Positions 41,403 to 50,840 of a stretch of DNA of 64,000 nucleotides are shown here, one piece after another. The stretch spans positions 372,001-436,000 of the forward strand of contig NZ_JARUIU010000003.1 in NCBI RefSeq assembly GCF_029667115.1, read 5' to 3'. The position numbers were made by a program, and so were the translations under genes. Positions within the stretch are counted from its first letter, which is position 1; every line of letters begins with the position of its first letter. Below the pieces are notes generated by a model. That model made no database searches, was not told where the DNA came from, and worked only from the letters and a program-made list of their open reading frames with translations. This stretch comes from Jeotgalibacillus sp. ET6. GTDB lineage: Bacteria; Bacillota; Bacilli; Bacillales; Jeotgalibacillaceae.

Positions 41403-44144
41403 TTAACGAACGTCCACTTTTCTTTCATCCATTGCGTTAAAGACAAATACATATTCTTTCTCGGTCTCAGCTGTGTAGACCAGGTTGTCCCCTTCGAGCC
41501 ATTCCCCGTCCCTGACAAATTTAAATTCAACTCTATGTCCTGCTGAAAGCTTGACCGGCTTGGTTTTCCACACTTTTTCATTGGTATCATAAGACAATGA
41601 AAAATCATTGTTTTCCCAATTGAACGGCTCGCTTCCTCTGATGATCACTTCCTTATATTTTTTGGCTTCATCCGGAGCCGCTTGCTCGAGTTTGCCTGAT
41701 ACTTCGTATACTGCGAACGACTGGGCAGGCATCCTGACAGTCAGTTCACCTTTTTTAGGTTGGACAGACTTTCTCCGGTCCATTGCATCCCTCAGCTTTA
41801 CACCGTTTAAAGAGGACTGATTATAGATCGTATTAAGCGATAAGCCTGATGCATCCCCTTTGTTCAGAACGACTAAAAATTTCTTATTTTTCGTGCTCCG
41901 CTCATAGACAAATACGTCCTCTGATACACTGATTTCTTTAAAGGTGCCTGTGCGCAGGGCCTGCTCCTTGTTCCTGAGCGCCACGAGATCCTGGTAGAAA
42001 CCTTTCAGCTCCAGGTCCTGATCTTCCTTCTTCCATGGCATCATTTCACGGTAATAGCGATCCTTCCAATCCGGAACCAGATTATGATCTTTACTTTGCG
42101 ACAAACCAACCTCTGTGCCGTAATAAACAGCAGGAGTGCCCGGCAAAGTAAATTGTGCAGCTGCAGCCAGTTTCAGTTTATTTACATCTCCCCCTGCTTC
42201 AAACAGGAATCTTGGTTTATCGTGGTTATCTAAAAACGTGACCATTTGATATTCTTTCGGATACGTTGAAAGATTATCTGCTATCGTGCTGCTCAGCTCA
42301 GTCATTGAACGGTCCTTCGCAAAGACATTTACCATGGTATCTGCCAGACCAAAGTCAAGCGCACCATCTAATTTTCCGGCATATGAGTTAATTTTCTCTC
42401 TGGTATCCCAAACTTCTCCGAAGATAAAAGCATTTGGATTGGTCTTTTTCACCGCATGACGAAAATCAACCCAATAGCTGTAGCTTGGCCCTTTGGCATA
42501 ATCCAGACGGAAGCCGTCAAATTTTAATTGACGAAGCCAATAGGGCACTACATTTCCTAAAACATATCGTCTTGTTGCAAGATTATCATTATTTAATTCA
42601 GGCAATTCAGGAATACCGTAAAACATATTGTACTGATTCGGCCATTCTGTGAAGGTGTACCAGTTGTAGAATGGACTTCCTTCTCCTTTTGCTTTTGCAT
42701 CTTCAAAGAATGGATGCCCGCTTGAGGTGTGGTTCGGCACAAAATCATACACGACCTTCATCTTTCTTCTATGAGCCTCTGTAATGAGTTCCTTCATTAT
42801 TTTTTCATTGCCAAAGCGTTCATCGATCTTTTTAAAATCCGTCGGGTGATACCCATGAGAGTATGGTCCTTCAAAAACAGGCGAGATCCAGATCGTATCA
42901 AAGCCAAGCTCCTGAATGTACCGGACCTTTCTCTTTACTCCTTCCAAATCTCCACCCATCCAGCCTTTTAACTGTTCATCATAAGGGAGGTCCGGGTCCA
43001 CAGGCTCATTATTCGCTTTATTTCCATCGTAAAAGCGATCTACAAAAACATGATAGATGGAGGCATCCTTCGCCCATTGGGGTGATTGAAAGGTGTCTAC
43101 ATAATACGCGAACTCTGTTGCCTCTTTTTGATCAAAGCTGTTTGTGTCCGCAAATTGAGAGCCTTCACCCTCTGAATGCCACACATCAATTTTGTATTTT
43201 ACACGCGATTGATCCGGCTGTTTAGGAATGACTCCGGATAGTACGGTAATGAAAAGACCATTTGCCTGCTCTGTCGTTGATTCCACGTTTAACTCAACTA
43301 CTTTGCCCCTTGTGACCTCTCCCCGCTTCCCGTTTGGAGAAGATCCATTGGCTGTATAATATAAAGCCCCCGAATCAATCGGTCCATAATGCTCGACTGT
43401 TGTTTTAACCGTTACATTATCCTTTTTTGTTGGCAGAAAAGGGGTGTGCTGAAAATCATGCGTAACGTTCTCCGCAATCGGAACCGCCATCCAGCTTTCA
43501 ACTGTATCCTCAACTATTGTTCCTTCTTTTGAGAAAACAGCGGTTCGCTTATCCTCTTTATTTTCTTTGTACTGTTCTGCTCCAAGCCCGTACACATACT
43601 GCAGCTCTTCTCCAGGGTTTCCTTCAATTTCTAAAACCCATTCATTCTCGCCCTCTCCCTTTTGAAGAGATGTTAATTCATAGTTGTAGGCATTTAAATT
43701 TGTCGCCACAGTCGGGATGGCCCATTGAGGAGTGGAATCGGGAACGGTTAGATGCAGCGTAATGCTGCCTTCATAGTCATCCGCAAGACGGACATCCACT
43801 TTCCGCTCTTCTTCCGGGTAAAAAATAAAGACATATTTGCCGTCCCGGTCAGGTGTGAAGACCAAGTTATCCCCTTGCATCCATTCACCATCATAGACGT
43901 ACTTAAACTCCAGTTTCTTCCCGCCTGTTAAAGAAATCGGCGCACTTTCCCACGTCTTGCTTTCCTCGTCGTACGTCAGGGGATTTTGATTTGAGCTCCA
44001 ATCAAGCGGCGCTTCGCTTCCTCTTAGCACCACAGAATCGTATGGAGCTTCTTCAGCCATAGCTTGAGGGACCGAAAGCAGAGGTGCGACGATAAAACTT
44101 ACCAGTAAGACAAAGGATAACAGCACAACAGTCAAACGCTTCAT
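41403..44144 (-). CDS. Secreted GH13 alpha-amylase/pullulanase-type enzyme with duplicated end modules
   Basis: A 913-residue secreted glycoside hydrolase. Signal peptide cuts near Ala30 (PQAMA-EE). The GH13 barrel (about 350-690) has all four motifs: Asp467 region DFVPNHTS, nucleophile Asp548 (GFRLDYA), acid Glu577 (FGEVWD), and Asp642 (LDNHDK). Residues 38-119 and 833-913 are copies of one module (RGSE..., FKYV/FKFV DGEW, GDNLV, ERKVDVR), probably starch-binding and immunoglobulin-like. Between lies an extra beta region 120-345. It releases maltooligosaccharides from starch or pullulan; exact specificity is open. Two cre-like sites control it. Confidence 0.93.
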   Translation of the reverse strand: MKRLTVVLLSFVLLVSFIVAPLLSVPQAMAEEAPYDSVVLRGSEAPLDWSSNQNPLTYDEESKTWESAPISLTGGKKLEFKYVYDGEWMQGDNLVFTPDRDGKYVFIFYPEEERKVDVRLADDYEGSITLHLTVPDSTPQWAIPTVATNLNAYNYELTSLQKGEGENEWVLEIEGNPGEELQYVYGLGAEQYKENKEDKRTAVFSKEGTIVEDTVESWMAVPIAENVTHDFQHTPFLPTKKDNVTVKTTVEHYGPIDSGALYYTANGSSPNGKRGEVTRGKVVELNVESTTEQANGLFITVLSGVIPKQPDQSRVKYKIDVWHSEGEGSQFADTNSFDQKEATEFAYYVDTFQSPQWAKDASIYHVFVDRFYDGNKANNEPVDPDLPYDEQLKGWMGGDLEGVKRKVRYIQELGFDTIWISPVFEGPYSHGYHPTDFKKIDERFGNEKIMKELITEAHRRKMKVVYDFVPNHTSSGHPFFEDAKAKGEGSPFYNWYTFTEWPNQYNMFYGIPELPELNNDNLATRRYVLGNVVPYWLRQLKFDGFRLDYAKGPSYSYWVDFRHAVKKTNPNAFIFGEVWDTREKINSYAGKLDGALDFGLADTMVNVFAKDRSMTELSSTIADNLSTYPKEYQMVTFLDNHDKPRFLFEAGGDVNKLKLAAAAQFTLPGTPAVYYGTEVGLSQSKDHNLVPDWKDRYYREMMPWKKEDQDLELKGFYQDLVALRNKEQALRTGTFKEISVSEDVFVYERSTKNKKFLVVLNKGDASGLSLNTIYNQSSLNGVKLRDAMDRRKSVQPKKGELTVRMPAQSFAVYEVSGKLEQAAPDEAKKYKEVIIRGSEPFNWENNDFSLSYDTNEKVWKTKPVKLSAGHRVEFKFVRDGEWLEGDNLVYTAETEKEYVFVFNAMDERKVDVR

Positions 44145-44173
44145 ACCAGATCATTCTCCTTTTTATATGATAG

Positions 44174-44187
44174 TGCAAGCGGTTGCA
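44174..44187. promoter_or_regulatory. Cre/MalR-type operator downstream of amylase promoter
   Basis: TGCAAGCGGTTGCA, a near-perfect palindrome of LacI-family form, in the amylase 5' leader 30 bases before the ATG. Confidence 0.68.
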
Positions 44188-44256
44188 TTGTCGTGGATGA
44201 TCTTCTTCTATGTAAGCAACAGCTCTTCCAAAAATCATAGCATATTCAGTTGAATT

Positions 44257-44270
44257 TGAAAGCGTTTGCA
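44257..44270. promoter_or_regulatory. CcpA cre site over the amylase promoter
   Basis: TGAAAGCGTTTGCA matches the cre consensus TGWAARCGYTWNCW at every position and overlaps the likely -35 region (the -10 TATGAT follows on the minus strand). Glucose repression is expected. Confidence 0.82.
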
Positions 44271-44383
44271 TAAAAAATAGGTAAACAGACCCTGTATTGG
44301 ATTCTTCCGCTGGCTCTTTTAAGCTCTTTTCCTCCAGGCAGGGGATAAGCTCTGCCAGCTCGCCCCCCCAGTCTGCTTGCTGC

Positions 44384-45139
44384 CTATTTTACTGCTTCAA
44401 ACGTGAAAACCTGCTCCCCATGGGAAGGTTGCTGCAAAAACTGGTAGCCCGCTGAACATGTAATTTCTTTAAATCCTGCTCTTTCAAGCAGCATGATAAA
44501 TTCTTCAAGTCCGTACCATCTAAGGGTGAACTGTTGAAGCTCTGTGTCAATCAGCCTTCCCTTGCTCCATTTTTCGTACTTTAAATAGGTCACCGTTTGC
44601 TGATGGATCCAATCTGTTTCAACAGACTTTTTTTCCAGGGTAATGCCTTCTCCTTGTCCTAAATCAAAAGCCGTTGTTGTTACTTCTCCTTCTTGAAAGG
44701 AGGCTGGAAGATACAAATCAATGATCACTCTGCCACCTGAATTGAGATGCTGATAAAATAACGATAGTGCCTTTTCTGCTGCCCCCCTGCTGTCGAGCAA
44801 AGCAAAGGATCCTGTGGGCATAATAATTGCGTCGTACGTCTCAGCCAATAAAAAGTCCCTTAAATCTCCTTGATATAGCTGGGGTGACAGGCCTCTTTTT
44901 TGACAATGTTCCCTGCAGGAATCAAGCATCTCCTCAGAATAATCAATGCCATCAACCTTCAGCCCTTCTTCCAAAAGCGGGATGAGCATCCTGCCCGTAC
45001 CTGAGCCTGCTTCAAGAATTTGCCCCTTTACACCCTTTAACCGATCTGCGTAATACTCAATATCCCCGTCGATTGAATGCCCGGGAGGCTTTGTCAGATT
45101 ATATACCTCTGTACTCAGTTTTCCATAGTAGCTAAACAA
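44384..45139 (-). CDS. SAM-dependent class I methyltransferase
   Basis: A 251-residue Rossmann methyltransferase with SAM-binding motif ILEAGSGTGRMLIPL (about residues 41-55), motif II GIDYSEEMLD and the acidic YDAIIMPTGSFALL segment. No target known. The start is TTG with GAGGTGACGGG ahead. Neighbour MBL-like gene is on the same strand 13 bases upstream, possibly one operon. Confidence 0.87.
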   Translation of the reverse strand: MFSYYGKLSTEVYNLTKPPGHSIDGDIEYYADRLKGVKGQILEAGSGTGRMLIPLLEEGLKVDGIDYSEEMLDSCREHCQKRGLSPQLYQGDLRDFLLAETYDAIIMPTGSFALLDSRGAAEKALSLFYQHLNSGGRVIIDLYLPASFQEGEVTTTAFDLGQGEGITLEKKSVETDWIHQQTVTYLKYEKWSKGRLIDTELQQFTLRWYGLEEFIMLLERAGFKEITCSAGYQFLQQPSHGEQVFTFEAVK

Positions 45140-45152
45140 CCCGTCACCTCGT

Positions 45153-45974
45153 TTATGTAGTAAAACGTCTGCCTTCCAACGCTTGAATATACCGCCTTGC
45201 TGATCGCTGCACAGCCTGACCTGCCTCTTCTTTTACAACACGGTGAAAGGCATTGTATAAACGGTCGAAGGTGAGTGAAGCGGTTTGATTTGCGATTCTT
45301 GCTACTGTTGGTGCCGGCAGTGGAATCATGTTCGGATAGCTGTACATAAAGCTCACCCATCTGCGGTCTGCTGCTACCTGAATGACATCCCCTGTCAGGA
45401 GAATTCCATTATGCCCGGCAGAAGACCAGTGCAGCACTGCTCCTCCTTTAAAATGCCCGCCAAGCCGGTGAAGCTTTATTCCGTCTGATAAGGCCAGAGA
45501 TTCTCCTTTCCAATAAATAATCCTGTCAGAGGGTCTTGTCACCCATTCCCGATCATCTTCATGAATGTAAATCGGAACGTTAAACACCTCTGCCCACTCC
45601 ACCTGAGTAGAATAATAATGGGGATGAGAAAGCGCAATCGCATGGACCCCGCCTTTTGAGACCAAGTCCTCTTTTGTTTTTTCATCTATGTAGGTGATGC
45701 AGTCCCACAGCATATTAAAGCCTTGGTCCTGAACCAGATAAGCCGTCTGTCCGATTCCAAAGGATGGCGTTGTCGTGATGCTGAACAGCCCTTCTTCCTC
45801 CTGCAAAATTTCATTATGATAGACATCGCCGCTTCTCAAAGCTTCAAGAGTCGTCCATGTCTGCCCCTGAGGTGATACATATTGTCTTTCTTCTTCGCAA
45901 ATTAGGCATTTCTCTGGCGGATGTTCACTTGCCTCATATTGAACCCCGCATGTTTCACAGATATAAAAGGTCAT
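45153..45974 (-). CDS. Zinc-knuckle plus MBL-fold-like protein with degenerate active site
   Basis: A 273-residue two-part protein. Residues 1-28 form a rubredoxin-like knuckle with Cys6, Cys9, Cys23 and Cys26. The rest is an MBL fold, but the usual HxHxDH is HPHYYS (His117, His119, then Tyr-Tyr-Ser), lacking the Asp and the third His; HLGGHFKGG and TGDVIQV keep later histidine/aspartate. It may bind one metal or be a non-hydrolytic MBL. The start MTFYICETC follows TAGGAG; the longer frame lacks a site. It sits just before the methyltransferase gene. Confidence 0.8.
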   Translation of the reverse strand: MTFYICETCGVQYEASEHPPEKCLICEEERQYVSPQGQTWTTLEALRSGDVYHNEILQEEEGLFSITTTPSFGIGQTAYLVQDQGFNMLWDCITYIDEKTKEDLVSKGGVHAIALSHPHYYSTQVEWAEVFNVPIYIHEDDREWVTRPSDRIIYWKGESLALSDGIKLHRLGGHFKGGAVLHWSSAGHNGILLTGDVIQVAADRRWVSFMYSYPNMIPLPAPTVARIANQTASLTFDRLYNAFHRVVKEEAGQAVQRSARRYIQALEGRRFTT

Positions 45975-46436
45975 TAAATCGCTCCTATTTTTCGTTATTC
46001 TTACTAAATTTACATCCCACTTGGCTTTCCACATTTCCCCTCCAAATTCCTCCCTATCAACATAAATAAGTCAGAAATTGATAGAATCATGCTTCATGGG
46101 TGGAAAGGGAAAAAGGAATGGCCGTTAAACGAAAGAAACGATGAGATTTTTCGATATACTGTCATTTGACGCTCTGTTTTTGTGCGCCATTAAGAGCAAT
46201 TTTAAATACCTATGCACACTAATCAATCAAAATTAGTCGTCATTTACACACCGGCTTTTATCAAAATCGTGTATATTCATAAACACACACATTGATGAGA
46301 AAAAGATATCACTTTTATTTCATGATTTGATTATTTTCATGTAATTCTAAAAAAATCTAAAATCAAACTCCGTTTGCTTCTGCATATTTTCTGCACAAAA
46401 TACCCGTATACTGGTCTTGTGGGAAGGGTGAGTAAA
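45975..46436. other. Divergent intergenic region
   Basis: About 460 AT-rich bases between the MBL-like gene and the histidine kinase gene. I see promoter-like AT stretches but no convincing ORF, repeat or operator. Confidence 0.4.
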
Positions 46437-47750
46437 ATGAACAAATTATCTTTGAAAATCAGTCTCTTTTATTTGGTTGGAATAGCCGTCATTTTGGTTG
46501 TTTCTTTGTTTGTGATGCACAACCTTCTTGTTAATCAACAGGTCCAAAATGAACTAGAAAATCTTCTCCAGCGCGGGAACAGTCACCGTGATGTTCTAAT
46601 GGATAATTATGATGAAAAAACGATTGAACATGTTGTCCTGATGGAGGATAAAGCAAGGACGGAGGTAGTCATCATGAATGGAGAAGGAAACGTTGCAGGT
46701 GCTTCCAACAACGCCTTTAAACATATAAAAGATGAATGGCTATCAGAAAATGAAGGAATTGTTGAAGACGACTGGCGAAACGAACCCTTTCTGGCAAGCA
46801 TCAGCAAAATTAACAGCGGGGGCAGTGTAATTATGCTCAAACCAACAGAACAGATTCAGTCATTAATACATGAGTTAAACCGTCATTTCTTTGTTGCAGC
46901 CCTGCTGACAGTTGGGTTTTTGCTATTCAGTCTTTATTTTCTGAGTCACGTTATTATTAAACCGCTGCTCTCAATTAGACAAGCCGCTGGAAAACTGAGC
47001 GATGGCCAGGTCATAACCGTTCCGGAAACAAGGCGCAAGGATGAAATTGGTGAACTGGCAAGAGCGATTACGAAAATATCTGGGGATCTCCATCAAATTC
47101 AGCATACCCGTAAAGCTTTTTTAACATCTATTGCCCATGAATTAAGGACACCGATTACGTACATTAAGGGCTATGCAGGACTTTTAAAAAAAGAGCACTC
47201 TGCATATGGCGGAATTATCTATGAAGAATCTCAACGTCTTCAGCGATTAATTGAGGATTTATTTGAACTCGCCAGAATGGAAGAAAACAGTTTTACGATT
47301 CAACCTGAGCAAACGGAAATGACTTCTTTTATCCAGGATATCATTGACAGGATGCAGCTTGTCTTTGAAGAAAAGGAAATCAGTCTTCAACTAAAAACCG
47401 GTGCAGCATTTACGAAACAAATTGATCGAAATCGGTTTGAGCAGGTCATCATGAACTTGATCGATAACGCATTAAAATACACACCTGCAGGTAAAGCAGT
47501 GAAACTTACTGTCAACCAAGATTGTATTACAGTCACAGATGAAGGACCTGGTGTAAATGAAGATGCACTCCCTTTTCTATTCGATCGATTTTTCAGGGTT
47601 GATTCGTCAAGGAATAGAGAAACGGGCGGGACTGGCCTTGGCCTTGCCATCACGAAAGAAATCATCGAAGCCCACGATGGAAAAATCTCAGCCGAAAATA
47701 CACTTTCCGGCTTACGTATTACTATTGATTTAAAAGGAGTGGCCTCATGA
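46437..47750 (+). CDS. Sensor histidine kinase
   Basis: A 437-residue kinase: TM1 (9-29), an extracellular sensor of about 120 residues, TM2 (150-172), HAMP (about 173-225), dimerisation domain with phospho-His234 (IAHELRTPITYIKGY), and ATPase domain with N box IDNALKYTP, DEGPGV and GGTGLGLAI. The signal is not deducible. The start at MNKLSLK follows AAGGGTGAG. Overlaps the regulator gene by four bases (ATGA); kinase first is less usual. Confidence 0.93.
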   Translation: MNKLSLKISLFYLVGIAVILVVSLFVMHNLLVNQQVQNELENLLQRGNSHRDVLMDNYDEKTIEHVVLMEDKARTEVVIMNGEGNVAGASNNAFKHIKDEWLSENEGIVEDDWRNEPFLASISKINSGGSVIMLKPTEQIQSLIHELNRHFFVAALLTVGFLLFSLYFLSHVIIKPLLSIRQAAGKLSDGQVITVPETRRKDEIGELARAITKISGDLHQIQHTRKAFLTSIAHELRTPITYIKGYAGLLKKEHSAYGGIIYEESQRLQRLIEDLFELARMEENSFTIQPEQTEMTSFIQDIIDRMQLVFEEKEISLQLKTGAAFTKQIDRNRFEQVIMNLIDNALKYTPAGKAVKLTVNQDCITVTDEGPGVNEDALPFLFDRFFRVDSSRNRETGGTGLGLAITKEIIEAHDGKISAENTLSGLRITIDLKGVAS

Positions 47751-48421
47751 AAAAAATCGCACTCGTAGATGATGAACAGCGGATGCTTGATTTACTTGAA
47801 CTTTATCTCAATCCTCTTGGATATGAATGCATCAAACTGCGCAGCGGGGAGGAAACCATTGCCCTTGTTAAGAAAGAGGAGCCTGACTTAATCCTTTTAG
47901 ATGTCATGATGCCTGTATTAGATGGCTTTGAAACCTGCAGAGAGATTCGCAGATTTTCAGACGTCCCCATCATACTCCTCACCGCACTTCATGAAAAAGA
48001 AGAGATTGTCAAAGGGCTTCAGCACGGTGCAGATGACTATATTGTAAAACCTTTTGATGAAGAAGAATTAATCGCAAGAATTCATGCGGTTTTCAGAAGA
48101 ACGTCAGATGATTTTGCCAGAGTAATTGAATGCGAAGGGTTAATATGGAACGAAGGATCACATGAACTTTCTTTTGAGGGAAAACAAATTAACGTCACGC
48201 CAAAAGAATTTTCTATACTTGGACAACTGCTTAAAAATCCCGGAAGAGCCTACTCCAGAGAACAGCTACTCGTTCTTATTTGGGGGTACGAGGCCTGGAC
48301 AGACGGCCGCACAGTAGACTCACATGTAAGAAATCTGCGGGACAAACTGAGAAAAACCGGATTTCCATTAGAGAGACATTTACAAACTGTTTGGGGCGTC
48401 GGGTATAAATGGATTCATTGA
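47747..48421 (+). CDS. OmpR/PhoB-type response regulator
   Basis: A 224-residue two-domain regulator: receiver with phospho-Asp52 (LLDVMMPVLDG) and Lys101 (DDYIVKPF), then a winged-helix DNA-binding domain ending TVWGVGYKW. Cognate partner of the kinase it overlaps. Targets may be nearby (amino acid permease or the copper-type lipoprotein), but there is no visible shared operator. Confidence 0.95.
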   Translation: MKKIALVDDEQRMLDLLELYLNPLGYECIKLRSGEETIALVKKEEPDLILLDVMMPVLDGFETCREIRRFSDVPIILLTALHEKEEIVKGLQHGADDYIVKPFDEEELIARIHAVFRRTSDDFARVIECEGLIWNEGSHELSFEGKQINVTPKEFSILGQLLKNPGRAYSREQLLVLIWGYEAWTDGRTVDSHVRNLRDKLRKTGFPLERHLQTVWGVGYKWIH

Positions 48422-48545
48422 AGAGGGGACTGGATTTCAACAAATGCAGGTAAACCATCTATTCAGTGCTTTTCTGAATCGTTATTCTAAAATCTTCTTC
48501 CGTTAAGGATTGAAATCTACAGATGCCTGTATCCGGATTACTGCC

Positions 48546-48642
48546 CTTTAGGCGTTGGGATTGGGGAAGAAACGGTGCTGAGCCTCCTGTGGTTTACTCT
48601 CTGAAGACTCAGCTTGCCGCGACATCCTGAAGGAACTGCCTA
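48546..48642 (+). repeat. Interspersed repeat, degraded middle fragment, copy 9
   Basis: CGGTGCTGAGCCTCCTG, GACTCAGCTTGCCGCGACAT and CTGAAGGAACTGCC resemble the centre of the repeat family; head and right end are lost. It lies between the regulator (plus) and the permease (minus) 3' ends. Confidence 0.6.
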
Positions 48643-48652
48643 TATTTTCGAT

Positions 48653-49951
48653 TTACTTATCTTCGCCTGACCTCAAGAAGTACTTTTCACCCGTAAACGT
48701 GAGCATAGTAATACCTGCAGCTACTGCAACGATCAACCAATCCTGCTGCAGTTTTATCCAAATAAAAGCTCCAAGTACAATACCGTCTATCAATAGTGCA
48801 GTTAGGACAATCCCCGGGTTGGCATTCACTTTATCTCTTAGCTTTTTTAAAACGCCCCAATGAACAATAATGTCCATGATAAGGTATAAAATTACGCCAA
48901 TTGCTGCTATTCTGCTTAAATCAAATAAAACAGTAAGTGCCATGGCAAGGACAATTGTATAAACAAGTGTATGTTTTTGAATATTCCCTGGCATGCCGAA
49001 ATGTCTGTGCGGTATCAGTTTCATGTCTGTCAGCATGGCAAGCATTCTGGACACTGCAAAGACACTGGCGATGATTCCGGAAACTGTAGCAAGAATTGCA
49101 ATAATAACTGTAAACCAAACTCCTAATTCTCCAAAAGCCGGTCTGGCAGCTTCAGCGAGCGCATAATCTTTAGCCTCAATAATATCAGTAATGGACAAGC
49201 TGCTGGATACAGCCCATGCCAGGATCAGATAGACCGAGAGGCTGACTGCAATCGAAATCATAATCGCGCGACCCACATTTTTTTTCGGTTCCTTGATCTC
49301 AGCTCCACTATTTGTAATTGTCGTAAATCCTTTAAATGCTAATATGGTGAGTGCAATAGCCGCAATATAACTTGCACCGGACAAATTTGGTGCATTGGTT
49401 CCCACTTCAGCTGGTTCAAATGAAAAGCCAGAGACCCACAAGCCTGCAATTGCGAAAATCGTGAGTCCCAGAATTTTCAGCAGAGACATAACTGAAGTGA
49501 ATGTCTGAATAAACGAATTGCCTGCGATATTAATGAGAAAAGCGATGGTTAACAAACCAACACCAAGTGCCGGTACCAGCCAGCTTCCTGAGTCTGTACC
49601 GAACAACTGAAGGGTATAGGTGCCGAACGTTCTTGCAACAAGACTTTGATTTATTACCATAGATAACGCCATTAATAAGGCAGCTGCGGCTGTAATCGTT
49701 TTTTCACCGTACGCTTTCGCTAAAAACATTCCAATCCCGCCAGCAGATGGATAATGATTACTCATTTTAATATAAGAATACGCACTAAAAGCAGTAGCGA
49801 TACCGCCCGCAATAAACATTAGCGGAAACCATACACCGGAAAGTTCTGCTACTTGTCCTAATAAGGCAAAAATACCAGCACTAACCATCACACCGGTACC
49901 AAGACCGACTGCTCCTGTTAATGTGATACTGTTTTCTTTATATTTACTCAT
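48653..49951 (-). CDS. APC-family amino acid permease
   Basis: A 432-residue transporter with about 12 membrane helices and APC signatures: GLGTGVMVSAGIFALLG in helix 1 and GFTTITNSGAEIKEPKKNVGRAI in helix 6. Import of an amino acid or amine by a sodium- or proton-coupled route is expected; the substrate is unknown. GGAGGC lies 13 bases ahead of the ATG, farther than ideal. Confidence 0.9.
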   Translation of the reverse strand: MSKYKENSITLTGAVGLGTGVMVSAGIFALLGQVAELSGVWFPLMFIAGGIATAFSAYSYIKMSNHYPSAGGIGMFLAKAYGEKTITAAAALLMALSMVINQSLVARTFGTYTLQLFGTDSGSWLVPALGVGLLTIAFLINIAGNSFIQTFTSVMSLLKILGLTIFAIAGLWVSGFSFEPAEVGTNAPNLSGASYIAAIALTILAFKGFTTITNSGAEIKEPKKNVGRAIMISIAVSLSVYLILAWAVSSSLSITDIIEAKDYALAEAARPAFGELGVWFTVIIAILATVSGIIASVFAVSRMLAMLTDMKLIPHRHFGMPGNIQKHTLVYTIVLAMALTVLFDLSRIAAIGVILYLIMDIIVHWGVLKKLRDKVNANPGIVLTALLIDGIVLGAFIWIKLQQDWLIVAVAAGITMLTFTGEKYFLRSGEDK

Positions 49952-50097
49952 CGCGCTCTGCCTCCTTTTGGATGCTTTCTGCTAAAGTTTCTTATTTAAA
50001 ATCAGCCCTGGAAGAGATAAACGAGGACAAATATTTATGAGTCGATTCATTTTTGCGAAACGAATCGCCAACATTTCTTACCTGTTCCATTCAGTAC

Positions 50098-50700
50098 TTA
50101 TTCACCAGACAACTCACCTTCAGTAACCCATTTGTGATTTGTCACTTCTTCTCCGGATTCCAGCGTGAAATCAATCATATAAACAGTTGTTTCCTCAGCA
50201 GATTCAATTTTAGCCTTTGCCCCTTCCATGCCCTCCATATGGTCTGCACTGACTTCCACTTCATCTCCCGCTGTATATGGAGTTTCCTGCGCCTCTTCAA
50301 TTTCTTCATGAATGATCCATTTATGATCTTTCACACGTTCTCCGCCATTTGTTGGATCATAGGAAATGCTGTAAGCAATAGTGTCGTAAGCCCCGATAAC
50401 CACAGCCTCTGCTCCTTTCATGCCTTCCATATGAGCTTCCGTAATAATGGCTGTGTCCCCTTCTTCAAAAGCCGGGTTCTGAGCTTCTTCCAGTCCCTCA
50501 GGCACTTCGCCGGATCCTGACATATGCATGCCTGAGTGATCCATTTCATCCATGGAATTTTCTGTTTCCTCCATTTGGTTCATATTTTCTTTCATATCAT
50601 CTCCAGCACCCGTGTTTTCTTCCTCTCCCCCACACGCTGCAAGAACCGCGCTTATACTGAGGACTATGATTCCTTTTGAGAATTTGCTTTTGAATTTCAT
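50098..50700 (-). CDS. ydhK: YdhK-family (DUF1541) lipoprotein
   Basis: A 200-residue lipoprotein (lipobox AVLAACGG, Cys about 23) with two DUF1541 repeats, each having a DxxxAxITxAHMEGMKGAEA / VEVSADHMEGMEGAKA and WIIHEE / HKWVTEG pattern. A Met/His-rich segment (NMNQME, MDEMDHSGMHMSG) near the start is like copper-binding extracytoplasmic proteins. A metal role is inferred from this composition only. Confidence 0.88.
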   Translation of the reverse strand: MKFKSKFSKGIIVLSISAVLAACGGEEENTGAGDDMKENMNQMEETENSMDEMDHSGMHMSGSGEVPEGLEEAQNPAFEEGDTAIITEAHMEGMKGAEAVVIGAYDTIAYSISYDPTNGGERVKDHKWIIHEEIEEAQETPYTAGDEVEVSADHMEGMEGAKAKIESAEETTVYMIDFTLESGEEVTNHKWVTEGELSGE

Positions 50701-50840
50701 TTAAATTCCTCCACTTCTTTAGTCCGTTTTAATGTACCCTATATATGTGCAGAATCGTTGCAGAAAAAGATTCTTTTATCTTTTTACTGGTTTTACATTC
50801 AGGGTGGGAAGTTCAATCATGATCACGCTATTAAATTTTG

